Shown here one piece after another: positions 41,498 to 50,085 of a DNA stretch of 53,595 nt; position 1 is the first letter of the stretch, and the number at the start of each line of letters is the position of its first letter. The position numbers were made by a program, and so were the translations under genes. Below the pieces are notes generated by a model that ran no database searches, had not been told where the DNA came from, and saw only the letters and a program-made list of their open reading frames with translations. The DNA comes from Thermodesulfobacteriota bacterium (GTDB taxonomy: Bacteria; Desulfobacterota; Desulfobacteria; Desulfobacterales; Desulfosudaceae), in contig JBFMDX010000025.1 in assembly GCA_040753795.1 (NCBI GenBank), forward strand, positions 1-53,595, read 5' to 3'.

Positions 41498-42313
41498 CTA
41501 AGCGTCCTTGTTTCCGGACAGGGCTTTGGCCATGTCCCGGACATGCATGCCCTTGTTGTAAACGGAAGGATCGAACCAGGAACTGATCCAGGCGTTGGCG
41601 GGGCAGATGTTCAGGCATCCGCAGCAGCCCAGGCAGAGCCGGTCGTCGTAGTGGATCTCGCCGCCGGCCATGGTGATGGCCCCGCTGGGGCAGAGACCGG
41701 CGCAGAGGCCGCACCGGACGCAGGCTTCCCGGTTGTATATCCGCCGACCCAGAAACCACTTGGGGCCGTTGGCCGGGGACGCGGCGCCGATCCAGTGCAG
41801 GGGGTTTATGGGATTGAAGATCGGGCGTTTGCCCGGCCGCTGGTTCAGGACCCTTTCCCTGACGAAGTTTTCCACCTTTTTAAACGAGGCGTCGTCGGGC
41901 TTGTTCCGGTCATTTAAGAACGGCATCCATTTAACAAAGGGGATGTAACTGTCCCGGCACCGGATCAGGACATGGCCGGCCAGCCGGATATTTTTTGCGG
42001 CCAGCAGTTTGCGGAAGAGCCAGTCGGTGTTGGCGGCGGCGCCGGCGTAGGTGATGACGGCAAAGGCCGGCCGGGCGGAGGCCAGGGGCGCCATGTCGGA
42101 TATAAGCCTTTTTACGGTAACGGGAACCTGGAAGTTGTGCACCGGAAAGGCAAAGACCAGGGCCTGGGCTTCAAAGTGTTCCGGCCCGGCCTTTTTCAGC
42201 GGCACGGTGGTGACGTTCCAGCCGTCGGCCGCAAGTACTTCCCGAGCTTTCAGGCCGCAGGCGTAGGAATGTCCGGTCTGGCTGTACCAGAACAGGGTGG
42301 CGTTCTTTTGCAT
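41498..42313 (-). CDS. EFR1-type flavodoxin-ferredoxin
   Basis: A 271-residue protein. The first half is a flavodoxin-like FMN domain (WYSQTGHSYACG near residue 9, FAFPVHNFQVP, YAGAAANT). The end has two 4Fe-4S motifs (CVRCGLCAGLCP and CLGCCGCLNICP). This layout is that of EFR1 proteins, which are thought to move electrons between ferredoxin and flavin systems in anaerobes. It is followed by an SDR gene at 3 bp, so the redox partner may be that SDR or its product. Confidence 0.88.
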   Translation of the reverse strand: MQKNATLFWYSQTGHSYACGLKAREVLAADGWNVTTVPLKKAGPEHFEAQALVFAFPVHNFQVPVTVKRLISDMAPLASARPAFAVITYAGAAANTDWLFRKLLAAKNIRLAGHVLIRCRDSYIPFVKWMPFLNDRNKPDDASFKKVENFVRERVLNQRPGKRPIFNPINPLHWIGAASPANGPKWFLGRRIYNREACVRCGLCAGLCPSGAITMAGGEIHYDDRLCLGCCGCLNICPANAWISSWFDPSVYNKGMHVRDMAKALSGNKDA

Positions 42314-42337
42314 AATAATCCGTTTCAGTGACCGCGG

Positions 42338-42691
42338 CTATTCCTTTTCAGCCGAAGCGGCTTCTCCTTTTTTGCTCTTCTTTTCCTTTTTCTCGGGAAC
42401 AGCCTTGGACTTTTTCTTCTTCTGGGACGGCTGGTTCCTGGTGGCTTCTCTGGTCGCTTCCTTTTCCTGCTTCTTGACGACCTTGTCGCTGTTGAGCTTT
42501 TCAGTGGCGGCCACGGCCCGCAGCCGGGCGCCGGCTTCACGGATTTCGGCCCTTAACTGGCGGACCAGGGGATCCTTGGCGATCTGCTTGGGGTCCAGGC
42601 CCTTTTCTTTGAGACGGTCGAGACAGGTCGTCAGTTTTTTCTGCACTTGCTGTTTGCGTGCCTCCGCATGTTTTTTGGCTTTGAGGTTCAT
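42338..42691 (-). CDS. Lys/Glu-rich coiled-coil protein of unknown function
   Basis: A 117-residue highly charged protein: helical first half (KQQVQKKLTTCLDRLKEK...), and a Lys-rich tail (QPSQKKKKSKAVPEKKEKKSKKG) that may bind nucleic acid. I recognise no family. A good RBS (AGGAGAG) precedes the ATG, and it lies 24 bp before the EFR1 gene and 43 bp after the HNH gene on the same strand. Confidence 0.65.
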   Translation of the reverse strand: MNLKAKKHAEARKQQVQKKLTTCLDRLKEKGLDPKQIAKDPLVRQLRAEIREAGARLRAVAATEKLNSDKVVKKQEKEATREATRNQPSQKKKKSKAVPEKKEKKSKKGEAASAEKE

Positions 42692-42734
42692 TGATCTCTC
42701 CTGATGAGGTTATGGCTTGTTTGTTTGATGTGCT

Positions 42735-43118
42735 TTACTTCTTGTCCTTCAGCAGCGCCTCCAGCCCGGCGAAAGGCTTGTGGTCGTATGCGGGCCGCTG
42801 TCCGATGTCCGGATCAGAGGTATCGTAGGCGTCGGCCACCGCCTGGCGGCCATGCTGATTTTCGTGGCAGTAAAGGCAGAGCAGCTCCCAGTTACTGCCG
42901 TCGGGCGGATTGTTGTCATGATTATGATCCCTGTGGTGTACGGTGAGTTCCCGCAGCCTTTTCCCCGAAAACTCCCGACCGCAATGGGCGCAGATCGGCG
43001 GGAACAGTTTGAGCGCCCGTTCCCGGTAGCCTTTTTCCGCCTGCTTCCGGCGACTTCGTACGTCGGCCAGGAGCTGATTCAGCCGATCATCGTCCGCTAT
43101 TGTTGCCGCGGGGGGCAT
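42735..43118 (-). CDS. HNH-type nuclease, YajD-like
   Basis: A 127-residue protein with a zinc finger CAHC and CLYC around the HNH motif (HHRDHNHDN ... LLCLYCHENQH). It resembles the YajD family, whose function is not well known. The ATG at 43118 follows the RBS GGAGGAG; an upstream TTG lies inside that RBS. No toxin-immunity or restriction gene is adjacent. Confidence 0.85.
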   Translation of the reverse strand: MPPAATIADDDRLNQLLADVRSRRKQAEKGYRERALKLFPPICAHCGREFSGKRLRELTVHHRDHNHDNNPPDGSNWELLCLYCHENQHGRQAVADAYDTSDPDIGQRPAYDHKPFAGLEALLKDKK

Positions 43119-43195
43119 ATGGCGACGCTCCTCCAAAAATTTCCGGCTAACCTATAACAGGGCCGATATTCCCTGTCAATATTTTCAAAAAGCTT

Positions 43196-43930
43196 TCACT
43201 CTTTTCCCGGCGGTTCCCCGGCCGCGGTCACTGGACAGGGCTGCAAATCGGCCGGAAGACCCGTGTGCTTTGAGGGACGCTCCTTCATCGGTTGGACCAC
43301 TCCCATGGACATGAGCATTTTGAAGGCATCCTCGACGGTCATGTTCACGTTCACCACCTTGTCTTCCGCGGTCACCATCAGAAAACCGGTGGTCGGGTTG
43401 GGCGTGGTGGGCACAAAAACATTGATCATTCTCCCGCCCAGTTTACTGTCGAACAGGGCTGACGATTTATTGCTCACAAAGCCAATGGACCACAGGCCTT
43501 CCCGGGGAAATTCCACCAGGACCACCCGCTGGAAAGAGGTGGTGCCGTCCTGGAGGACCGTTTCCATCAACTGCTTGCTGGTGCGATACACAATGCCCAC
43601 CAGTGGCAGCCGGTTGAGGATGGCTTCGCTGATGCTGATCAGCCGTCGCATGATCCAGGCCTGTCCAATCATCCCCGTGAACAGAAGCACCACGATGACC
43701 GTCAGCAGGGCCAGGAAAAAATCAGCCGCGGAAAGAAGGATGTTCAGCGGCTGGACAGCGATATCCGGCAGGAAGTCAAGCCACTGGGACGGTACACTCT
43801 GGGGTAGAATATCGAAATCCAGAACACCATACAGCCATTGGACCAGCCGCAGCAGAACGATCCAGGACACCAGAATGGGAACCAGAATCAGCAGCCCCGT
43901 TATCAGGTATTTTTTTAATACGGACTTCAT
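43196..43930 (-). CDS. DUF502-family inner membrane protein
   Basis: A 244-residue protein with two membrane segments near the N-terminus (about 10-30 and 68-90) and a soluble domain with the DUF502 pattern PTTPNPTTGFL and VLVEFPREGLWSIGFVS. Its function is unknown. The C-terminal tail is Pro-rich. It lies alone on the minus strand between the HNH gene and the ferredoxin gene. Confidence 0.9.
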   Translation of the reverse strand: MKSVLKKYLITGLLILVPILVSWIVLLRLVQWLYGVLDFDILPQSVPSQWLDFLPDIAVQPLNILLSAADFFLALLTVIVVLLFTGMIGQAWIMRRLISISEAILNRLPLVGIVYRTSKQLMETVLQDGTTSFQRVVLVEFPREGLWSIGFVSNKSSALFDSKLGGRMINVFVPTTPNPTTGFLMVTAEDKVVNVNMTVEDAFKMLMSMGVVQPMKERPSKHTGLPADLQPCPVTAAGEPPGKE

Positions 43931-44145
43931 GGTTTTTTACGCTCATCTCCTGATTGCTACTGTCATGTATACCGGGATGGGCCGGTAAGTCAATTGGATT
44001 CATCCGGGTTACGCCCCGATTGTTCTGTTTTTTCAAAGGATTTCCATCTGGACAAAAGTTGTTATTCATTGACTGCATAGTCGAAAACGAATATGGTGAG
44101 ATTATTTTAAAGCATAAAACAGGCGGAAAGGAGATAATTGCCATT

Positions 44146-45009
44146 ATGCTTTTTTCAGAAAAACCCCTGCGGGAACGATTTGCCGCCAACCAATCCAACT
44201 GGCGCTGGTACGCCAAGGGCTTTACCGCGGCCATGGGCCGGGCGGCCAATTTTGTGCGAACGCCGGTTCTGGGCGACCTTTTAAAAAAGATTGTTCTCAT
44301 GGACGACCGCCCGACCAACCTGACCCAGGCCTACACCTTCGACCTGAACTATTCATTGAGCGGCAACCAGCCGGTGGAAAACGTGGTCCTGCCCATCGAC
44401 GTGATCCGTCAGTCGATCATGGCGTCGTCCTATCGCGCCATCATGCACCAGTGTTTGTGCCGGACCGGCCGGCAATGCCGGGACTATGACAGCCGGCTGG
44501 GCTGTATTTTCCTCGGCCCCGGGGCCGAGGCCACGGTGAAAAACGGCGTGGCCCGGGAGGCCACCGTGGCGGAATCCCTGGCGCACTTGGAAAAAGCCGT
44601 TGGTTCGGGGTTGGTCGGTATGGGCATGTGGATCGAGGCGGAAAATTACATCTGGGGAATAAAGAAGGAGCACCATCACCAATGGCTGGAAATCTGCTTC
44701 TGTTGCCCCTGCTGCTGCATCGCCCTCCAGAATTTGAGGAAAGTGACGCCCGATGTCAGGGGACGGTTTCGGCACATGGGCTGGCAAGCCCGGTTGGCCG
44801 GTGCCTGCGACGGTTGCGGCCGCTGCCCGGCGGCCTGTCCGGTTGAGGCCATACACATGGCGGATGGCGGCGTCAGGATTTCGGGGGCGTGCCTGGGATG
44901 CGGTCTCTGTGTGAGTGCCTGCCCGGCCGGCGCCCTGGAGGTTTCGCCCGTGTCGCAAGGCGGAACCATGATTCAGGATTATTTTAAAGGGTTCCGGCCG
45001 GAACTGTGA
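44146..45009 (+). CDS. Multi-cluster ferredoxin-like protein with extra cysteine patches
   Basis: A 287-residue protein. The C-terminus has two 4Fe-4S motifs (CDGCGRCPAACP and CLGCGLCVSACP). Upstream are further cysteine patches: QCLCRTGRQC (about residues 98-107), a Cys in RLGCIF and ICFCCPCCCIAL (six Cys). The latter patches resemble those in some archaeal-type and Desulfobacterota iron-sulfur proteins and may hold another cluster. The ATG at 44146 has a good RBS (AAAGGAG). Role: electron transfer; partner unknown. Confidence 0.8.
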   Translation: MLFSEKPLRERFAANQSNWRWYAKGFTAAMGRAANFVRTPVLGDLLKKIVLMDDRPTNLTQAYTFDLNYSLSGNQPVENVVLPIDVIRQSIMASSYRAIMHQCLCRTGRQCRDYDSRLGCIFLGPGAEATVKNGVAREATVAESLAHLEKAVGSGLVGMGMWIEAENYIWGIKKEHHHQWLEICFCCPCCCIALQNLRKVTPDVRGRFRHMGWQARLAGACDGCGRCPAACPVEAIHMADGGVRISGACLGCGLCVSACPAGALEVSPVSQGGTMIQDYFKGFRPEL

Positions 45010-45040
45010 TCTTCGCGCCTGGTTTTCCCCGCAGGCGGAA

Positions 45041-46879
45041 TCAGGCGGAAACGGCCGTTCCCCTTCTTTCAAAGGTCTTGCGGCCGTGGGCGGAAAGAAT
45101 GGCTTTTCGCAGGCGGATGCTTTTCGGGGTCACTTCGATTACTTCATCGTCAGCGATGAACTGGATGGCTTTTTCCAGGGTCATGGGCGGAACGGTGGTC
45201 AGGGTAATGGCCTCATCCTTGCCGGAGGCCCGCATGTTGCTCAGCTGCTTGGTTTTGCAGGGGTTGACGTTTAAATCCGTGTCCCGGTTGTATTCCCCGA
45301 CAATCATGCCTTCATAGACGACATCCCCGGGCTGGATAAAAAGCTTTCCCCTGGCTTCCAGGTTAAACAGGGCAAAGGCCACGGCCCTGCCCTGGCGGTC
45401 CGACACCAGGCTGCCGGAGAAGCGGCCGGGAAAATCTCCCCGAAAGGGTTCATAACCGGAAAAACCGGCGTTCATGATGCCGGTTCCCCGGGTATCGGTC
45501 AGAAATTCGTCCCGGAAACCGATCAGCGCCCGGGAGGGAACGGAAAATTCCAGGCGGGTCCGGTCGTCGCCCTGGCGCTCCATGCGCATCAGGCTGCCTT
45601 TTCTCTGCAGCAGTTTTTCGGTCACGATCCCGCTGTAGGCGGTTTCACAGTTGATCAACAGATGTTCAACCGGCTCGAAACGCCGGCCGCCTTCATATCT
45701 GTAAATCACCTGGGGACGGCCCACGCAGAGTTCAAATCCCTCCCGGCGCATGGTTTCAATGAGAATGGCCATCTGAAATTCACCCCGCCCTTTGACGATA
45801 AAGCTCTCCTTGCTTTCGTCGATCTCCACCCGGATGGAAACGTTCATGAGGCTTTCCTTGATCAGACGGGCGTGGATTTTACTGGCTTGAACCAGCGCCC
45901 CTTCCCGGCCGGCCAGAGGGGAAGTATTGATGGCAAACCGCATGAAGACCGTGGGCTCATCCACCCGGATGCGGGGGAGGGCACTGGGACTTTCGTCGGT
46001 GCAGATGGTATCGCCGATGTGAACGTCCTCGATGCCGGACAGGATGATGATGTCGCCGGCCTCGGCTTCGGCGGCGTCTTTTACGCCCGGGCCGTTGTAC
46101 ACCTGAAGCCGGGAAACCTTCAACGGGACCTGGTTGCCGTCTTCATGAATGCAGACCAGGTTCTTTTTTGATGTCGCCGATCCATTCACCACTTTGCCGA
46201 TGGCCAGCCGGCCCAGATAATCCGAGTAACTCAGATCGGACACCAGCATCTGAAAAGGCGCCTCCGGGTCGGCCGCGGGCGGGGGAATCTCCGCGACCAT
46301 CATGTCCAGCAGCAGGTGCAGATTTTCGCCTTTATCCGCCGGAGATTTCATGGCCACCCCCTGACGGCCGACGGCATAAAGATAGGGAAATTCGATCTGC
46401 TTATCCGTGGCACCCAGATCGATCAGCAGGCTGTAAACCTCATCCAGCACTTCCGCCGGACGGGCGTCGGACCGGTCGATCTTGTTGATGACCACGATAA
46501 TTTTAAGATTGTTCTTCAGCGCCTTGTCCAGCACAAACCGGGTCTGGGGCAGAGGGCCTTCGGAAGCGTCCACCAGGAGAATGGCGCCGTCCGCCATGGA
46601 GAGCGCCCGCTCCACCTCGCCGCCGAAATCGGCGTGGCCCGGGGTGTCGATGATATTGATCTTGGTGCCGTGCCAGTTGATGGCGCAGTTTTTGGCGGCA
46701 ATGGTAATGCCCCGCTCCCGCTCCAGGTCCATACTGTCCATCAGTCGTTCGTCAACCACCTGGCCTTCCCGGAACAGGCCGCTCTGCCTGAACATGGCAT
46801 CCACCAGGGTGGTTTTGCCATGGTCAACGTGGGCAATGATGGCAATGTTTCTTATGGCTATCGTATTTGTCTTCTGCAT
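45041..46879 (-). CDS. typA: Ribosome-associated GTPase TypA/BipA
   Basis: A 612-residue translational GTPase. G motifs AHVDHGKTTL (G1), DTPGHADF (G3), NKIDRS (G4), then EF-G-like domains and the BipA-specific C-terminal domain. It acts in late 50S assembly and stress adaptation. It lies alone, convergent with the ferredoxin-like gene. Confidence 0.96.
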   Translation of the reverse strand: MQKTNTIAIRNIAIIAHVDHGKTTLVDAMFRQSGLFREGQVVDERLMDSMDLERERGITIAAKNCAINWHGTKINIIDTPGHADFGGEVERALSMADGAILLVDASEGPLPQTRFVLDKALKNNLKIIVVINKIDRSDARPAEVLDEVYSLLIDLGATDKQIEFPYLYAVGRQGVAMKSPADKGENLHLLLDMMVAEIPPPAADPEAPFQMLVSDLSYSDYLGRLAIGKVVNGSATSKKNLVCIHEDGNQVPLKVSRLQVYNGPGVKDAAEAEAGDIIILSGIEDVHIGDTICTDESPSALPRIRVDEPTVFMRFAINTSPLAGREGALVQASKIHARLIKESLMNVSIRVEIDESKESFIVKGRGEFQMAILIETMRREGFELCVGRPQVIYRYEGGRRFEPVEHLLINCETAYSGIVTEKLLQRKGSLMRMERQGDDRTRLEFSVPSRALIGFRDEFLTDTRGTGIMNAGFSGYEPFRGDFPGRFSGSLVSDRQGRAVAFALFNLEARGKLFIQPGDVVYEGMIVGEYNRDTDLNVNPCKTKQLSNMRASGKDEAITLTTVPPMTLEKAIQFIADDEVIEVTPKSIRLRKAILSAHGRKTFERRGTAVSA

Positions 46880-47091
46880 TGATGCAACCGCCTTTACCTC
46901 ATGCCTGCCCGCTATGGACAGGTATGGATTGTCTATGTGCGCCTGAGCATTACGCTATTTTAATAAAAAAAGAAAACTCTTTTTGTCAGGGGAAGAAGTC
47001 TTTTGCGGAATGGCGGACTGCTGTTAACGGGGACCTGCCGGAGAGCGCCTTGGCCGTAATCGCTAAAAGAACAATGACCGTTTCGTTTTTT

Positions 47092-47125
47092 CAGGACTGG
47101 GCGCCCTCCCTGGCGCCTGTTCCTG
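47092..47125. other. Strong GC-rich hairpin after the acyl-CoA dehydrogenase gene
   Basis: CAGGA (47092-47096) pairs with TCCTG (47121-47125) and GGCGCC (47100-47105) with GGCGCC (47112-47117). It starts 3 nt after the stop of the dehydrogenase at 47128. On the gene's strand it is followed by A residues, not T, so it is not a classical terminator but may stabilise the 3' end. Confidence 0.5.
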
Positions 47126-47127
47126 TG

Positions 47128-48834
47128 CTATGGGTTCATTTTATACGCATCAACCAGTGAATAAACATGTTTATCCAGGACCCTTTTAAACTTGTCCGCG
47201 TCCGCAACCGGCCGCTTGAGCATTTTCAGGCAGGCCTGCTGCTGGGCTTCGGTGCTGCCGGGTTTGGCCCGCAGCTCCAGTCCGTAGCGGGCAAAGTCCC
47301 TGATCATGAAATCAAAGATCAGGTCGAGAATGTCATCATCGATTTTTTCAATGGCCGCGCTTTCGATGATCAGCTGGCCATAGGCCACCAGGGTGAACAG
47401 TTCGCCGACACAGAGCAGGTAGTCAAAGTCGTTCATCATCTGGTCTTTTAATTCCATTCCGGAAACCACCAGGAACTCTTCGTAGGCCTTGATCTGCTCC
47501 TTGAACACCTCGATATTCGGCAGGCTTTTGGAGTTGTAGGCAAGGTGGTAATCGTGAAACTGGATCTTGCCGTATCCCCGGGTGGGGCCCTGCTGGAACA
47601 TGAAGTCGTCGTTCTGCGCCCCGTTCATTTTGGGGATTTCCGGGTATGGTTTCGGGTTGAAAAAATAGCTGGGAATGATCTTGGCGATCAGGGCCATGTT
47701 GACATGCCGGGTCCCTTCCAGCTTGGGATACCCGCGCAGCTCCACCACCGCCTGTTCAAAATACATGTCTTTTTCAAAACCCCTGGCGGCAATGATGTCC
47801 CAGAGCAGTTCGTGAACTTCCTCGCCCTGAATGGACACCTTCATCTTCATGATGGGGTTGTACAGCAGGTAGCGTTTGTCTTCCGGAGAGGCGGCCCGCA
47901 TATAATCCGTGGCCCGCAGACCGAACAGCTTCATGGCCGCCAGTCGGCAGAAGGCGTCCACGAACAGGCGTTTGACATGGGCGAACTCGGTCACGTATTT
48001 GCCGTAGAGGTTGCGGTGGGCGGCGTGATTCAGGGCTTCATAAAAGGAATGGGTGACGATGCCGATGGAACCGGAGCCGATGTTGAACTTGCAGATGTTG
48101 ATGGTGTTGAGCATGTCATCCCAGGCCTTGGGGCCGCGGGACAGGATCTCCGCCTCGGTGATGGGGTAGTCATGAAGGTTGAATTCAGCCACGAAGTTCT
48201 GGGCCCAGATGACATTCTGGACGCACTCGTATTTTTCATGCTTGGAATTCACGGCGAAGAAGACGTATTCGTCCGTGCCGTCGATTTTTCCGAAGACCGT
48301 TATGATGCCGGCTTCGTTGCCGTTGCCGATATAGTACTTGCTCCCCCTGGCCAGGTAGGTGCCGTCTTTCTGGGGGTAAAGCTTCATGGCCGAGGAATAG
48401 ATGTCGGCCCCGTGATCTTTTTCAGACAGGCCGAAGGCGCACAGGGGATTTTCCCGCAATTTTAGAACCGCCTTCTTCTTGAATTCTTCGTTGTCGCCCA
48501 GGAAGACCGGGTCAAGGCCCAGGGTGGAGACATGGTACATATACCAGTAGGCGGTTCCGTAAAACCCGAGGATTTCGGAATACTCGAACATGCGGTAGGT
48601 GCTGTAGTACTGATCCGGATCGCCATATCCTTTGGGCAGGAACAGGGTTTCAAAAATGCGCTCTTTTTTGACGAATTCGGCAAAGTCGTAGGTGAACTCC
48701 CGGGAACGGAAATCCTCCTTCATCTTTTTCATGCCTTTGTTTTCAAACCATTCGATGGTCTTGATCATGATGTCCCTGGATCGCTGATCCGGATAATGAC
48801 GGTCCTGGTACTTTTTCGGGTTCAACAGAATCAT
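47128..48834 (-). CDS. Acyl-CoA dehydrogenase family protein (long form)
   Basis: A 568-residue flavoprotein of the acyl-CoA dehydrogenase superfamily. The catalytic Glu is retained as E373 in KLEGTRHVNMAL, and FAD-binding segments (FGLSEKDHGAD near 134-144; ARGSKYYIGNGNEAGI) are visible. It is longer than the usual 380-400 residues, with about 160 extra C-terminal residues that are helical. Substrate is unknown. A strong RBS (AAAGGAGAG) precedes the ATG. It follows mscL with a terminator between them, so it should have its own promoter. Confidence 0.9.
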   Translation of the reverse strand: MILLNPKKYQDRHYPDQRSRDIMIKTIEWFENKGMKKMKEDFRSREFTYDFAEFVKKERIFETLFLPKGYGDPDQYYSTYRMFEYSEILGFYGTAYWYMYHVSTLGLDPVFLGDNEEFKKKAVLKLRENPLCAFGLSEKDHGADIYSSAMKLYPQKDGTYLARGSKYYIGNGNEAGIITVFGKIDGTDEYVFFAVNSKHEKYECVQNVIWAQNFVAEFNLHDYPITEAEILSRGPKAWDDMLNTINICKFNIGSGSIGIVTHSFYEALNHAAHRNLYGKYVTEFAHVKRLFVDAFCRLAAMKLFGLRATDYMRAASPEDKRYLLYNPIMKMKVSIQGEEVHELLWDIIAARGFEKDMYFEQAVVELRGYPKLEGTRHVNMALIAKIIPSYFFNPKPYPEIPKMNGAQNDDFMFQQGPTRGYGKIQFHDYHLAYNSKSLPNIEVFKEQIKAYEEFLVVSGMELKDQMMNDFDYLLCVGELFTLVAYGQLIIESAAIEKIDDDILDLIFDFMIRDFARYGLELRAKPGSTEAQQQACLKMLKRPVADADKFKRVLDKHVYSLVDAYKMNP

Positions 48835-48854
48835 GAGCTTTCTCTCCTTTGGTT

Positions 48855-48883
48855 AAAAATAAAAAATCTCACGGAAATGAGAT
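48855..48883 (-). terminator. Intrinsic terminator of mscL
   Basis: On the minus strand ATCTCA and TGAGAT (48878-48883 and 48866-48871) form a stem with a 6-nt loop, followed by TTTTTATTTTT (48855-48865). It lies 18 nt after the mscL stop. Confidence 0.85.
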
Positions 48884-48900
48884 CGTTATCGTTGTTGTGC

Positions 48901-49320
48901 CTAAACCTTCAGTTCCGAGGTGCAATGGGGGCAGCGGGTCGCCTTGACGGGGACGGCGGAAAAGCAAAATGGGCAGTCCTTTGTCGTGGACTCGGCCGCC
49001 GGCGCCGGCTTTTTGAATCGGTTCATCTGCTTGATGACCATGAAAATGGCAAAAGCGACAATGACAAAATCCAGAACCGTGTTGATGAACAGGCCATAGT
49101 TGATGGTCACGGCCTCGGCCGCCTCGGTTTTTTCCCGGAGCGTAACCGCCAGGGCCGAGAAATCCACGTTTCCCAGCAGCAACCCGATGGGCGGCATGAT
49201 GACGTCCTTGACCAGCGAACTGACGATCTTGCCGAAAGCGCCGCCGATGATAATACCCACGGCCATGTCAACGACATTGCCGCGCATGGCAAAATCTTTG
49301 AACTCTTTAATCATTCCCAT
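48901..49320 (-). CDS. mscL: Large-conductance mechanosensitive channel MscL with a C-terminal zinc ribbon
   Basis: A 139-residue MscL. The first membrane helix has [21 protein letters not shown], the second is near 78-98. The usual C-terminal helix bundle is replaced or followed by a zinc ribbon: C116-x2-C119...C130-x2-C133. MscL opens under membrane tension to release solutes on osmotic downshock. The zinc ribbon is a known variant, mainly outside the E. coli type. RBS AAAGGAG. Confidence 0.93.
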   Translation of the reverse strand: MGMIKEFKDFAMRGNVVDMAVGIIIGGAFGKIVSSLVKDVIMPPIGLLLGNVDFSALAVTLREKTEAAEAVTINYGLFINTVLDFVIVAFAIFMVIKQMNRFKKPAPAAESTTKDCPFCFSAVPVKATRCPHCTSELKV

Positions 49321-49560
49321 GGTTTATCTCCTTTGCTGTGAGTGGTTATATCAATACCACGTCAAAGGCCTCAAGTCAGTTGCCTCGTCTCCTTCCGACC
49401 GTCTTGTGAGCCTCTTTTCTTTGTAATCAATGCTGTTTTATCCGAACTGCCGGAGAAGAGCAAGCGGTCTTTGCTTTTTACCCTGGTTTTTTTAATGAAA
49501 ATAAATGCTTGAAAGAAAATAATTTACCTGTAGAATTTCACTTGAATGGCTGAAGACGCC

Positions 49561-49792
49561 TTCCTGGCGTAACGAACCGGAAAAACAAAAGGGGATAAAA
49601 ATGACAGGCTCGGAAAAGTCCGTTTTGTTCGCTCCGCGATCATTTCGGGCGGTCTCAGCGGCCCTGGCTGAATTTCTCGAACTCGGGCTGACGCCCTCAG
49701 ACAGTGAGAAATTCTTCACGCCAGGAACCTTGAGACCTTTATCCCCAAAATGATCGCAAGTCGCTCACAAAAGACTTTTTCCGAGCGCGTCA
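49561..49792. repeat. Cluster of crossed inverted repeats in a gene-free region
   Basis: Within the 765-bp gap 49321-50085 I see four inverted-repeat pairs: A 49561-49570 with 49718-49727 (10/10), B 49591-49599 with 49738-49746 (9/9), C 49602-49645 with 49748-49792 (imperfect, about 44 nt), and D 49670-49678 with 49706-49714 (9/9). D is nested, but A, B and C occur in the same order on both sides, so the pairs cross instead of nesting. This looks like REP-like palindromic units or rearranged element ends rather than one simple hairpin. No protein-coding frame is convincing. The rest of 49321-49560 is AT-rich without signals I can name. Confidence 0.7.
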
Positions 49793-49846
49793 CGGGTTGC
49801 AGCAAAATCATTTGGTTTTAAAGGAAATTGTGACAAAATGTCATAA

Positions 49847-49988
49847 GGGTATCTCTAAAAATTAGAATTTGGATTCGAGGTCAAAGCACGCGAAAATTTT
49901 AACCGGAGGAATACACTGAAGTATTTCAAGGATTAAAATTTGAGCGCAACGCCGAGATCGAGCTAAAAGGCAATTTTTAGAGGTGCCC
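49847..49988. mobile_element. MITE-like foldback element (142 bp)
   Basis: Terminal inverted repeats of 17 nt (GGGTATCTCTAAAAATT at 49847-49863; complement of GGGCACCTCTAAAAATT at 49972-49988) differ at two positions. The interior continues as a long imperfect inverted repeat: AAATTTTAACC/GGATTAAAATTT and AATAC/GTATT near the centre. There is no coding capacity and no clear target-site duplication. A 36-bp element with nearly the same ends lies at 51893-51928. Confidence 0.75.
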
Positions 49989-50085
49989 ACAAGGATAGGA
50001 ACAGGCGGTTTGCTTAACAACCATATTCGGTCAACAGGAATAGAATGAAATCACTGAAGCACACCAAATTGATAAAGGCCGAATA

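Noticed and set aside
47092-47125. Hairpin as an intrinsic terminator of the acyl-CoA dehydrogenase
   Set aside because: On that gene's strand the hairpin is followed by A residues, not T; kept only as a structural hairpin.
49492-49719. Minus-strand frame of 75 codons in the gap before the foldback element
   Set aside because: It lies across the inverted-repeat arms, has no RBS and shows repeat-derived composition.
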